Assembly: GCF_033807575.1 (NCBI RefSeq)
Contig: NC_084728.1
Coordinates: 6,833,451 to 6,897,450, forward strand
From: Cydia pomonella
Taxonomy: Eukaryota; Arthropoda; Insecta; Lepidoptera; Tortricidae
Direction: 5' to 3'
DNA length: 64,000 nt
A model generated the notes under the pieces. It was not told where the DNA came from and did no database searches. It saw only the letters and a program-made list of their open reading frames with translations. Of this stretch, positions 1-11,077 are shown in pieces (within the stretch, counting starts at the first letter, position 1; the number at the start of each line of letters is the position of its first letter). The position numbers and the translations under genes were made by a program.

Positions 1-94
1 ACGCGTACGTCACGTTTCGCTATCGACTAAATTTACACTAGGGGTACAGACCGAACAAAGAAGAAGACCTGAGCCTATTTTCTGATTTGTAATA

Positions 95-386
95 AATCAT
101 TTTTTCGTGGCAAAAAATAAACGATAATAGCGAATAAACGATTTGAAAATTTTCAAATAATTATTATATGGTGCACTCCAGAAAAAAAAATATTTCGGAA
201 ACGGCTCCAAAAATTTCGATGAAATTTGCTAGGAGTCATTATGTTACTCGAAATAAACGGATTTTAATTTTTTTATATATGAGGGTTTTCGGGGGCGAAA
301 AATCTATCTAGCTAGGTTTTATCTCTGAGAAAACGCGCATTTATGAGTTTTTATATGTTTTCCGAGCAAAGCTCGGTATCCCGGAT
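95..386 (+). mobile_element. Helitron-like repeat fragment
   Basis: The end of this block carries the short hairpin CCGAGCAAAGCTCGG (363-377), followed by a sequence like that at 25196-25225. The body shares the phrase about a flat 'ttcgatgaaatttgctag' with 61279-61297. The family recurs at 24405-25225 and 61245-61355. A 3' hairpin a few bases before a CTRR-type end is a Helitron trait, so I infer a non-autonomous Helitron-like element. I see no coding capacity. Confidence 0.4.
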
Positions 387-685
387 GTTATATATCTATT
401 ACAGAACAGGAGAGAAGAGATCTCTGCTGGGAACGAATGAAAACAGAAGGGGAAACATATTGGGGCACCTGATACGGCACTTATATAAAGTCTATAATTG
501 AAGGAAGAATAAAAAAAGAGAGGCAAGGGAAGACCGAGACGTTCGTATTTGGACCAAGCCAAAGAGAAAATCAACGTAGATTGTATCCAAATTGAAACTA
601 ATTCAAAATTTCTCAAAAATGAAAGTAAACCGTCAACCCATATGTCCACCCAAAATATGTCCCATTTCATGCTAAAAGATGCTGG

Positions 686-720
686 GGGGGTCAGGGGGAG
701 GAGGGGGGGGGGGGGGGGTA
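686..720. repeat. G-rich simple tract
   Basis: This stretch is nearly pure G on the plus strand, including an unbroken run of about 18 G. The short ORFs crossing it are low-complexity. The rest of 387-1350 is AT-rich with no gene I can support. Confidence 0.8.
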
Positions 721-1352
721 AAGCACCATACTCAAAGGTATGATTCTTCATTTGTTTCAAGCTGGATATAATTTGTTTGTCTTCTCCATACATTAGAATA
801 TAATCGAATCAAATGTTACCTACTTGTAAAATAGTGTCGGGTCAGGTACAGTCAAGGTATTAAAAAAAAAAATAAATAAATAAATAAAAAAATTGCCCAT
901 CCATTAAGTTAGTGTGTACATATTTTTGTTTTGGCACTTTGTTCGTGTCGATATTTAATACTTTGATTGTACGTGACGCATTTTTTATGAACATCTGAGA
1001 AAGCTTAGGAATCGATATTTGGCATTATGCCTTAAGTTTAAATTCAAAGTTCAACGGTGTATAATACAGATTTCTGCAGGTTATTTAGGTAACTGCCATA
1101 CTCATTCTCGACAAAATTAGACCTTTTGTGGAACGCCCTTATGCGTCGCGCTGACGAGGGTGACCCTTAAATCAGTCAATCAATCAATCAAAACTGCAGG
1201 TTCGATGAAAAATCCTGAGTAAAAATCACAAAAATCGAGGTTCCGTCTGCGACTGTTTCCTCCTTCAATGCTTAACCAATTGTAAATACATTTTTAAAAC
1301 TGATTGAAGAGGAAATATTCTGTGTCTGGGTTTGCTTGGTGCGCTTGCTGTT

Positions 1353-1482
1353 ATAAAGGGGTCCACTGATTACCAGTTCGGGGGACGATATCGGCCTGTC
1401 AGTTATTCGCAAAAGCTGACAATCGCGAATAACTGACAGCTCGGTATCGTCCGGGGAACTGGTAATCAGTGGGGCCCCTTTA
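1353..1482. mobile_element. Hairpin MITE
   Basis: The two arms are inverted copies. The left begins AAGGGGTCCACTGATTACC and the right ends GGTAATCAGTGGGGCCCCTT, with inner arms around GTCAGTTATTCGC. The element folds almost completely on itself and lacks coding capacity. It abuts the next MITE directly. Confidence 0.7.
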
Positions 1483-1610
1483 ACGCATTCACTGCAAGCA
1501 ACCCGCCAGGCGGGCGCTCAGTCCGTAGTCGCTTTTCGCTACATACGCATTTGCCTATGTTATCGGCTACGCTCGTAGCGCGTAGCACGCGCTGGCACTG
1601 AATGTGTTAA
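1480..1610. mobile_element. MITE with TAACACATTCACTGC-type ends
   Basis: The left end reads TAACGCATTCACTGCAAGC and the right end CTGGCACTGAATGTGTTAA, which are inverted copies. A better-preserved member lies at 61827-61977. A degenerate relative lies at 2407-2525, inside the DIRS element. Confidence 0.6.
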
Positions 1611-2187
1611 ATTTGAATACTAAGCTTCTGTTTGCGACCTAGTTTATTAGGCCATTTTAGGTATGGTTTGGGGGTTATAGATTTACAAAAAAAGAGATTT
1701 ATTTTGTTGGATAAACAAAATTCTAGGGTCAGAAACCACGGAGTAAGCAGTTGTGTTAAGACCTATCTTAACAAGTTTAGGTATTAGCATACCTAAATAC
1801 CTACTTACCTAATCTAGATAGATTAAGTCTCTCTATCGTCGGTAGGTGGCACCACCTATGAAATGTACCTAATTAACCTCTTTAAGGTGACATCTACCGA
1901 AAACTTGTGTACTTGCTCTCTAAGCTTAGCCATATCAATGTATGCAATAGTTCATAAACAATCCATAGTGTGGCGCTGTACGCGACTATATAAGCTTCTA
2001 CATGTGTATAGATTAAATCACTTTTTGCAACTAGCCTTCTGTTAATATTAAATATAACTATTGTAATTCTCTGCTTTGATTCGGTCTCCATCACCTCCAA
2101 CGCTAAACAAGTTGAGAACATTCGAATGGAAATCGAGTTAAAATTAGGCTACTTAAATATCGCATAGTATTTTTTCCCTATTTGGAT

Positions 2188-2382
2188 TAATTAGAAATTA
2201 AACGAACTTACCTGTAAGTGAAGTTCAATTCTAATTATATTAGCTGCACAAATTTCGAAATGATGTATAATAACTAAGTAGTAGGCGTTATCATGAAGCC
2301 TTCGACCATGAATATTCAGAGTAAAGTTAAAATTTCTGGACGCAACGGCCACGTTCCCGCGAACAGAACTGTCAACTTCATT
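2188..2382 (-). repeat. DIRS right inverted terminal repeat
   Basis: From about 2258 to 2382 this matches the reverse complement of 7557-7681 with no difference I can see. The outer portion (2188-2250) is an extension found only at this end, as in other DIRS elements whose two ITRs differ at the tips. In element orientation it contains CTTACAGGTAAGT, which resembles a 5' splice site. Confidence 0.85.
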
Positions 2383-2650
2383 TAGTTTAGAGTAACAAGC
2401 CAAGACACAACACTTTCACTGCCAGTAACCTGCTAGGGTTCTCTATTCTCAGGCACAAGTCGCTACAAAGCGGAAAAAACACTTGGTATCCGCTATGCTC
2501 GTAGCCCATGCTGGCAGTGAATATGGCAACAGATGGAACAGCTTGGCCCACAACTCTGCAAAGCCAATATTGCTTTAAAACTTTGACAGGGATTAGACTA
2601 TTAGAATCCCTGGTTGTCTCAAGACAACCCGGGTACTGGGCGGGAGGGAT

Positions 2651-2775
2651 CATCATTTCGAAATTTGTGCAGCTAATATAATTAGAATTGAACTTCACTT
2701 ACAGGTAAGTTCGTTTAATTTCTAATTACTATTACGCTGCACAAATTTCTTCAATGATGTATAATAACTAAGTAG
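2651..2775 (-). repeat. DIRS internal complementary region (ICR)
   Basis: Positions 2651-2728 are the exact reverse complement of 2188-2265. Positions 2725-2775 are the exact reverse complement of 7658-7708. Together they are complementary to the joined right and left ends of the element, the arrangement thought to template circle formation in DIRS-1. Confidence 0.9.
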
Positions 2776-3238
2776 ATGTTTAGAGATAGGTTTTCAAAGT
2801 TTTTATTTTGGCTTTGTATTTCAATAATGAAATCTAAGATTTCATTTAGAAAAGGAACTTTTTTAGCTATCATTAACTGTATTTCCAATATAGATATTTA
2901 GTTCTTAAAACATTATTTAGAGATCTAGTGAGATCACCAAAAAGAATATATCATCATATATAAATCCTCTGAAAGACACCAGAGCGACAAGTTGTACTGT
3001 AATTTGATCCTTATTTATTTATTATATAAATAAATACAAGTACAAAAGTTTTAATAAGAAGTCTTCCTTGAAGACCTGCTTAGGCATCCTCAACAATAGT
3101 TGAAACAAAAAATGAATTGTTCCTTATTAATAGGTATTTCATTAATACCATTTAACAGAACGGTGTCTTGCTACTTACAACCTTTAGTAACACTTATTTT
3201 CTCCTTAACTAAGGATCAAGCACAATCATTGGATGGCA

Positions 3239-4205
3239 CTATGGCCTTATTATGAAATGAGCAAAATCATTAGACTCGGACTTGATGTTTTTCTTTCCAT
3301 CAATATTACTCCTAAATGATTTTGGTTTGGATCCTGAAACCAACGCATAATAGGTTGAATGGGTGGTGAAAACAAAAATATCAATACCACTATCTTTAAA
3401 AGTTGACTTAATCAAGAACAAATCGTTTGGGAAGTGATGGTCATATGAGGTTTTTGAGGGCAATAAATAATTACTAACAACTGAATGAATACCATTCGTT
3501 ATTTTTATATATAGCTAAAATATATTCGCCCTGAGCAAGCCTCATTCCATTTCAAATTAGTTTTCCTTGAAAAATGCTACGGATAGCAAAGGTAGCTGAA
3601 ATTTTTGTAAGGACTTGGTCAGAAAATCAGAATAATAGTAAAAATTACATATTTTATCAAGGACAGGGTTTGCACGCTGCGTGCAGTAACAATAGCAAAT
3701 AAGGTAAGTACCTAAGCAATTTCATAACTTTCTCTTAATTCTGTAATGAAAAATTTTCATTGGTGGCATTGTTGATAAATAATTTGAGACTGATTAAGGG
3801 TCCCAGGTCACACTTTAAGGTTGAGGTGGGTGTAATCGAAACAAAACGTTCTTCATAAAGCGTTTCACTCTATCATTTGAGGAGTCGTCTATATCCCAAT
3901 ATAAGCACATGAGCAGATTTAGAAAAATGGACACTTCCATACCTAGATCCCTCATCACATAATGCTTTCAGAATGGCAAACATTGCTAGAAAAGATGCGA
4001 TAAGATAATTAATGTAATTATTTCCACAAAACATACACCAGTGTTTCAAGTGTTTACGATACTGCTTGACGGTGTTGGGCATAAGAGACTCCACCCCACC
4101 ATGCTGTTGGCCGCACCAATCGAAAGTTCCTCCTTTCTCCTTCTCTTTTCCGCTCCTTCAGTGATGGAACTTCCCGGATAACACCGGGGTAACCAGGCAA
4201 GGACA
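3239..4205 (-). pseudogene. Tyrosine recombinase of DIRS element, inactivated
   Basis: Reading the minus strand from 4205 down, broken frames resemble DIRS tyrosine recombinases. First comes a PGYPGVIRE-like lead-in, then the core-binding segment SLMPNTVKQYRKHLKHWCMF (4086-4027 region). Next come DRVKRFMKNVLFRL and TWDP (about 3875-3795), TARSVQTLSLI (near 3680-3645), and LIKSTFKDSGIDI then FTTHSTYYAL (3410-3340). It ends in a tail aligned to the catalytic-tyrosine region (FAHFIIRP). Stops and frameshifts lie between these blocks. The first catalytic Arg, the Arg of HxxR (here HSTY) and the terminal Tyr (here Ile) all appear lost. The segment cannot encode an active recombinase. Confidence 0.75.
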
Positions 4206-6630
4206 CTACTGAAACTGCCGGTTAATGGAATAAGTTTTTATAAATGTGAGCTGGCGCTCAAATCTATACAATTGTATGTAACATGTAAGTATTTGTAAAA
4301 ACTGTGTACAATATGGTTGTTGCCATGTCTTCTGCATTACCTAAAACTTTAATAGGTACCTTAAATTTCATTTCGAATGGAAGAAAAGCATAGATAAAAT
4401 AATTCATCAAAGAAAATGTGCAAGCATCTATGTAGAAAAAATATCTGGGTTACTACACCAGGATATATATAGCGTTCACATATTTCATCTGCGCGACTCC
4501 AATAACTCGGTATATGAGTTCCAAAATGATGCAGGAAATTTCTAAATATTCATTGTTTAATTTACGTTTTATCTCCGAAATCTTATATAGTTATCTCTCA
4601 ATCAGCTATGACACAGTTCACCTATAATATTTAAGACTAATATTGTAATGTCTCGTTTCACACCAATGCCAATTGTTCCTCAACATTGTTTTGAGCATCG
4701 AACATCGATGGTTTTGAGGTAAAAATACTGTACAGTAGTATTTCAGTTCACCAAAGCGGTTTATAATTGAGATAGCTGTGTTGTATTTTCTCAGAAGTAT
4801 GTCACAGTCTGGTAAATCGGAAAGAAACGTCTTTAAATATAAAGACCACCATTAAGCTGAATAAAATTAATGTAATGTATTCTATTAATAGGCTCCTTCC
4901 ATAATCCCACAGATAACTCATTTCCACACGGTTGCCCCAGCAGGTCAATAAACTATTACTGTATAGTAAATAAATATCTTCAAAAAGTATATTTATAACC
5001 CTTTACTTTCAATTAGCCACCAAAATAAGTCACACTAGGTGATATATTGACATTGTTTCTTATTGGGTAAAGAAATAAATCCAGATATTAGACAGCTTTC
5101 TAAGGTACTAAGGAGCTAGTTTAATTTGATTATACCTAGCTCCATATGGTATCAAGAATAATAGAGTGCATCTTGCATAGGTACCTACATAGTCTAAAAA
5201 CATTTATCATAAGGACAATAGATATAACATCTAAACAGTTGCTCATTGTGTGACCTCTAGATCTTGGACACTTCATGAAAGGTCTGATACATAGCTAGAG
5301 AGACATATAGTCAAATAGTCTAATGACAGGACTTAAAACTGTAATCTCAGCTTTCCACATGAATCAGAGATATTTTCTACTCTCATAAAATCAAGTAAAA
5401 GGTGTTCATGCAACAATTAGTTTCATGGCAATTCCAATGCTTAGTTGCAATCAATTTACTTATATTAAAAATATAACTGTATTTACTTCCCTTAGGGTTT
5501 TGTACATAAAATATTTTAGTTAAATATTAAGCTGTGTAAAGTGTATATTCTTGTGTAAGAACATCATAGGCATATATTTTGTACACACAGTATATATCAC
5601 AGTCACATAACTTCCTAGTATTGACTGTCGATTGCTCAATAGTAATCATTTTTCAGAATTAATGTATGATTAACCAGGACAAAATCCTTGGGTCCTTGTA
5701 AATATGATGTCATTGCACTGACAAAAAATGTATTTAAGTTAACCACAACTTTCAAGAATTTGTTCTAAATGAACACAGGCTGTTGTGGTGTCGCTGAGTG
5801 CGACCACATTGTGATGCAAAGGGGAAAGTGTTGCTCCGCTTCCTTATTGCTGCTTTTGACCAGGGTTTTTGTATGTTGTTAGTAAATAAGTAATAAATAC
5901 TTTATTATATGATAACAAAGAAAAGCAACAGCAAAACATACATTAGAAAAAAAATATTGATAGTTGAGCCCTTGAAGTTTAAAGTACCGGGCATTAGGAC
6001 TTACAATAATTTAGAAGTCATTAGTACTTCTGCTAAACTTTCTTAAAACACCACTTGTCAACAGCATGTTTAAGTAAATGATTTAAAAACCTCTTATGCC
6101 ATTGATTGTGATTTAATAATTGAACAGCTGCCTTAGGTAAGATTCTCAGTGATAATAATCACACAAAAAACCAGTGGTCACTTAAGAGTGACATTACCTT
6201 TTCATAGCTGGTTACAGCAGACAATTTATTGAGTGCTAAATCATCACAGTGAGAGAACAGGTCACAGGAAACTTTATTTTGTTTCATTTCAATACCTAGC
6301 CTTGTTCCCAACTGACAAACGTCTCACCAGCCGCAGCTTGAGTCTCTGGGTTCATCTTCAGAGCACTAGTAATTTAACAAGGCAGAGTATTTTTTCATAA
6401 TCTTGTCCGGGTCATTGTTGTTTTGTAATGTTCGTAATTATATATCTGCAAGCAAACAACAAGATTGTCCTAGAAGGATTATTCCCATATTTAACCTTCT
6501 GGTGCGGTGCCTCCTTCCAACAAGGTCAAAATTAACTCGCTTCATTCTTCACTTGCTGAAATTAGAATAAGCACTTAAATTCACCTACTTGAAGATAAGT
6601 ATATATCAAGAGACAGCCTAGTCTGGCATA
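4206..6630. other. DIRS interior, no gene recognised
   Basis: This is AT-rich DNA with stops in all frames. I looked for reverse transcriptase and RNase H motifs on the minus strand and found none. It lies inside the DIRS inverted repeats, so it is either decayed coding DNA or acquired filler. Confidence 0.5.
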
Positions 6631-6859
6631 CCACATTGATTAATTCTTGAGGTTAAGAGCTGTGTCTAGTCTAACACGCCACCAAACCCAGTAGGTATAT
6701 CTAGTAAGACTTGTAGGTGGCTTATGGTCCACTACCCATTGCCGGGTAGGACATGGGCAACATCTTAGTGCTGTTGGTAAGGGATATTTGATAACACCAC
6801 AATATCCCAAGGCTACTGGCAGTGAACGCACCTAGTATAGTATGGGAAAGATTGGCAAG

Positions 6860-7155
6860 TGCAAATAGCAGCAGAGATACCTAGGTTAGCACTCCAAACT
6901 GCTTAGCTCAGCCATTTTATGCAGTTAGCAAACAGAGACACCTAGAATAGTGCTCCAGAATGCACAGCACAACCACCATATGCAGTTAGCAAACAGAGAC
7001 ACCTAGAATAGTGCTCCAGAATGCACAGCACAACCACCATATGCAGTTAGCACACAGAGACACCTAGAATAGTGCTCCAGAATGCACAGCACAACCACCA
7101 TATGCAATTAGCAAACAAAGACACCTAGAATAGTGCTCCAGAATGCATAGCAGAA
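6860..7155 (+). repeat. 61-bp minisatellite
   Basis: A 61-bp unit containing GCAGTTAGCAAACAGAGACA and CACCTAGAATAGTGCTCCAG repeats about four and a half times. Unit starts are near 6921, 6982, 7043 and 7104, and a degenerate first copy lies from about 6860. It is internal to the DIRS element, near its 5' end in element orientation. Confidence 0.85.
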
Positions 7156-7556
7156 ACGTCAAAAAACAAACGAATTAGCACTTGATATTACTCCACTGTA
7201 TTTCTTACCCGACGTTTATGTTCCTTTTCGGAATTTTAGTTATGTATGCATTAAACATTCGTTCGCTGGCACTATTAATGTAGGTACATCCATGGCCTGC
7301 TACATTTTTATCTCGATATTTATCACGTCCGTGTAGCTATGCTATCGACGAAAGGACGCCGCAATTGACCTTGAACGCGAAAGTTGCATTTTCTTCTCCG
7401 ATCTTGTGGTTTTTTCCCTCCAATTTTGCAATTCGTCACTGTTAACACTATTTTCTTTATTTTTTCATATTCTTATAAAATGTTAACTGTTATTTTCAGT
7501 TAAAAACGTTTTATTTTATTATGCCCTAATGGTCGTCGGCTTACATGAATAAACAC

Positions 7557-7708
7557 AATGAAGTTGACAGTTCTGTTCGCGGGAACGTGGCCGTTGCGTC
7601 CAGAAATTTTAACTTTACTCTGAATATTCATGGTCGAAGGCTTCATGATAACGCCTACTACTTAGTTATTATACATCATTGAAGAAATTTGTGCAGCGTA
7701 ATAGTAAT
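7557..7708 (-). repeat. DIRS left inverted terminal repeat
   Basis: This is the inverted copy of 2258-2382, plus an outer tip (7686-7708) that differs from the other end but is matched exactly by ICR positions 2725-2747. Confidence 0.85.
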
Positions 7709-8611
7709 CACTGACATCACTCTGTATATTTAGGTTATTCCCACTAGTTACCACTAAGTTGTTACCAGTGGTAACTACTGGAATTTTATTCCCAGTAGTT
7801 ACCATGAAAATGTTCTTAGAGTTCAATACTAACAAAAACAGTAGAAATATTATAGTATAAATATTGCGACCGCGGCCGGCAAAACGTCACACTTTGTCGC
7901 TTGCCATAAACACGAGATTGACTTGTAGCTTTATGCGAATACTCGTAACTTGTCAAGAGTGTTTTAATAAATAATTATAAGTTGATTAATCTTACAGTAA
8001 TCTTGCGTTAGCGCTGTTACCAGCTTTTACCGTAATAAATATTAATCCCGTTTGTTTGACAAATGAATTCTTTTAAAACGGTTAATGGCTATTTCAAAGT
8101 TCATGACAGTCCATTCCATGACATTAGGAAATAATTGGCTCTTTACATTCGAAGTGCCATGCTGTACCATGGAGCTCGATTTAGATTTAAACATTTGATG
8201 TTTTGATACAACTGTGACGATCGTATATCGTATCGTATATACACTAGTAAACACCCCTATAATGGAACAGACACCAGTAATGGGATGGTATAGACAAATC
8301 CTGTAAAACAAGTATTTACCATCAATTTTTAAACGCTAGCAACATTTAGCCATAAACAAGAGCCAAAGAGCTGCTTAAGTTTAATTTTTCATTGATATTT
8401 GTTAGTTTGAAACTTAATTGCGCCATACATCCATGACTTGGGCAAAAAACCATAGTTTTAATTGGTTAATTGATAGTGAAACCAAATGCAGTAGCTTTCA
8501 TTAAATACATAGAAAACACAAAGGACGAATTGGACATTCAATTTTTACAGGTGTCGGTGGAATATCAAAAATACTTTAATGTTCCATGAATAATTTCAAC
8601 ATAGTAGTGTG

Positions 8612-8740
8612 GCTACTTGGTGTATTCTCATCTGTGCCCGCCCCACGTAACCACCGCCATACAAGAGGCGGGCACAGATGGGAATGATTTGTATATAGCG
8701 CCTATTCCCATCTGTGCCCGGCGGGGATGGGAATACTCGT
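8612..8740. mobile_element. Palindromic repeat with ATTCCCATCTGT motif
   Basis: The motif (A)TTCCCATCTGTGCCCG occurs in both orientations three or four times, flanked by GTGTATTC and GAATAC ends. Related copies are at 14740-14862, 36362-36488 and 63775-63893. The two opposed ORFs of 70-98 codons over this block are by-products of the palindrome. Confidence 0.6.
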
Positions 8741-9337
8741 ACACTGACTACTTTAAAAAACCTGATTTGTTTCCTAGTTGGGCGATCGTCTTTGTGATTA
8801 GCGCGCATCTCACGAACGACTTTCGGTTCATTTCAAATGCACCAATCAACGTTGGCGATCTTCAAGGTCGTGTCAAAACCAGTTCTAAATCCAAATTGTT
8901 CCGAGCTCCATAATCACAAAAATAAAGCAATTAAACTTATTATTAATTAATGATTGTCCTATTTTATTAAATAATATAATAATTGTAATTTTATAAGTTT
9001 TATACATATGTAAGTATATTTATTGCTGACGTTTATGGATTATTTTTTAATGACATGTTTTTATGTTTTAATTAATTTACAACTCGTGATGCTAGTCAAA
9101 ATACACTATTATTTTTTTTTTATCAAAGTGTGTGGCTCATCAATTATTGTATTGTACCCTAATACTGTTTTGAATTTGGTAGATTTTGTGAAATTATAAC
9201 ATTAGTGTGTAAATGTAAATTTTGTTACTAACACTTATATAGGTTATGCCTGAATTAAATGATTATTTTAATTTAATTTATCACCTGAATTTAATGTATA
9301 CAATACAATAAAATACAATTGTAGGTTACGGGATAAA

Positions 9338-9652
9338 GCGCTCGTGGCCTAGCGGTAAGAGCGTGCGACTTTCAATCTGGAGGTCGCGGGTTCAAACCCC
9401 GGCTCGTACCAGTGAGTTTTTCGGAACTTATGTACGAAATATCATTTGATATTTACCAGGCGCTTTTCCGTCGAAATCGGACTAATCCCAATAAGGCCTA
9501 GTTTACCCTTTGGGTTGGAAGGTCAGATGGCAGTCGCTTACGTTAAAACTAGTGCCTACGCCAATTCTGGGGATTAGTTGTCAAGCGGACCCCAGGCTCC
9601 TATGAACCGTGGCAAAAATGCCGGGACAACGCGAGGAAGAAGACTGTAGGTT
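9338..9652 (+). mobile_element. tRNA-derived SINE, family A
   Basis: The head (9338-9412) resembles a tRNA with an A box (GTGGCCTAGCGGTAAGAGC) and a B box (GGGTTCAAACCCC). A tRNA-unrelated body follows (TTCGGAACTTATGTACGAAA, then CAATAAGGCCTAGTTTACCC), then GAGGAAGAAGA near the end. Further copies lie at 16718-17027 (minus), 21223-21535 (plus) and 62085-62300 (minus, 5' part missing). The tRNA-like head is part of a retroposon and not a functional tRNA gene. Confidence 0.85.
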
Positions 9653-9814
9653 ACTACGAGATGTTTAAAGGCTGACCATAAGTAGTAATTAGTGAATTTT
9701 ATAGTTTTCCTACTTCGGGGTATGGCTAAGTACATTTAAGGAAACCGAATGGCAAGGTAATTTTTATGTGTGTATTTATTTTTGTAAAAAGAAATTAACA
9801 GCGTTGCTGTAACA

Positions 9815-10075
9815 TACATACATACATATAATCACGCCTATTTCCCGAAGGGGTAGGCATAGACCACGGATTTCCACTTGCTACGATCCTGACATACCTC
9901 TTTCGCTTACTTCACTTTCATGACATTCCTCATACACGCTCGTTGGTTTAGGGTGCTCTTGACCTGGCCTTTCTTCAGGATTTCCCCGATTTGATCAGAG
10001 AAAGTCCGCCGAGTTCTACCCCTTCCAGCTCCCTCTTCATACACACTACTACTACTCTTCTTACACTACTCCTTT
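9815..10075 (-). mobile_element. LINE 3' end fragment
   Basis: The minus strand encodes a basic tail, including RRTFSDQIGEILKKGQ and LNQRACMRNVM, followed by a phrase meaning 'cgaaggggtaggc' on the plus strand. This is typical of a lepidopteran non-LTR reverse transcriptase C-terminus. It is truncated and lacks the polymerase motifs. Confidence 0.55.
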
Positions 10076-10771
10076 TCTTCTTATATACTGTTCTTGTTGT
10101 AACATATTATATTTAAATCCACCAAACAATTGAAAATTATGACAAAACAATGACATTTACGAATAACGAACCTCCGAGATATTACTTACAATTAGTAGCA
10201 AATTTATAAACCCATACTAAACACTACGTAATCATTACGTTAACAGGCCCTGGTGTTTAAGAAAAAGCCTTTTAAAGTTTAAACGTTTTGCTTGTTTCAT
10301 TGCAAAGCAAGAAAAATATAAAGAGGTAAACTAGTTTCTTAAATATAAACGGTTACAACAGTTTAGGTACATCAGTTATTAAAAAGTTTCAGGTTTGTTG
10401 TTTTGCAATCATCCCCTGAGAGGCTACACTGCCCGACCGCCAAAAACTTTTAGGTAACATGAAACCCCTCAACTATATTTTAAAAGGCATCAACTACGGC
10501 CCAAAATATTTAATTGTAATACGTATGATTATTGTTTAAGAATGACGCAAGTCTGTGGTAAAATATATAAAAAAATATTATAGGGACATTCCTACACAAA
10601 TTGACTAAGTCCCACACGATAAGCTTTCCTGCCTACTGGAAGCTTAACTATGAACATCGCATATTCGGGCGATAGAGAGGCAGACAACGAAATTATATTC
10701 TATTTTCAATTTTCGCTTTCTAAATGCATTATATTCGTTGTTCTATGATGACACTGCTGTATCCTCAACTA

Positions 10772-11077
10772 TCACATAAAACTATTGCTTTTAGAATCAA
10801 AGTCCATCAACGGAACGCACAATATCGTCGCATTCTTCTCATCACTCGGGGTCTGATACTCAATAGCCCTATCATCAGCGCAGAAGAGCCACGTTCTGAA
10901 AACTTGGACGAAGGAATAGGTGATGAGAAGGGCGCCGAGGATGTACAGTGATATCTCAACCGCTAAGAAGATGGCAGGGCCGGTCTTGTACATCAAATTG
11001 AGTTGGTCTTTGGTGTGTTCAGGCAGAGCTGGGAGTATCTGGGAACAGGCGGGCTGTTGATCACTTTTCGCGTTCAT
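10772..11077 (-). CDS. Candidate single-span membrane protein, 101 aa
   Basis: I do not recognise this protein. The minus-strand ORF is 101 codons with protein-like composition. A hydrophilic N-terminus with CSQILPALPEHTKDQ is followed by a hydrophobic segment at about residues 33-57 (GPAIFLAVEISLYILGALLI). A positively placed Arg-Thr-Trp and a polar C-terminal third follow. Upstream on the same strand a possible splice acceptor (TTCTGCAG) ends near 11140. The start ATG overlaps the stop of a 14-codon upstream ORF (MEGTMDETFGNWAE) in an ATGA, and an in-frame TGA lies just before it. It could be the last exon of a larger gene whose other exons I cannot find, or a chance ORF. The surrounding DNA is repetitive. 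Confidence 0.4.
   Translation of the reverse strand: MNAKSDQQPACSQILPALPEHTKDQLNLMYKTGPAIFLAVEISLYILGALLITYSFVQVFRTWLFCADDRAIEYQTPSDEKNATILCVPLMDFDSKSNSFM

Larger units (their letters stand above)
2188..7708 (-). mobile_element. DIRS-type retroelement, non-autonomous, structurally intact ends
   Basis: Long inverted terminal repeats (2188-2382 and 7557-7708) flank 5.5 kb. Just inside the low-coordinate repeat lies an internal complementary region (2651-2775). Its first 78 bp are the exact reverse complement of the outer low end (2188-2265). Its last 51 bp are the exact reverse complement of the outer high end (7658-7708). The two parts overlap by ATTA. This ITR plus ICR layout is diagnostic of DIRS-1-like elements, which replicate through a circle joined by tyrosine recombinase. 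A ruined tyrosine recombinase on the minus strand (3239-4205) sits in the expected place before the ICR. I recognise no reverse transcriptase, RNase H or gag in 4206-7556. The ends are identical but the enzyme is dead, so the copy was probably mobilised in trans. Confidence 0.85.

Noticed and set aside
8042..8311. Minus-strand 89-codon ORF with a hydrophobic start
   Set aside because: No splice sites, motifs or upstream signals support it, and the composition is like the AT-rich flanks.
8596..8913. Two opposed ORFs of 70-98 codons
   Set aside because: They arise from the ATTCCCATCTGT palindrome and lack protein motifs.
9338..9412. tRNA genes at 9338, 12400-12475, 16955-17027, 21223, 25000 and 60200
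   Set aside because: Each is the head of a SINE or other repeat with a shared downstream body. Acceptor stems do not close properly.
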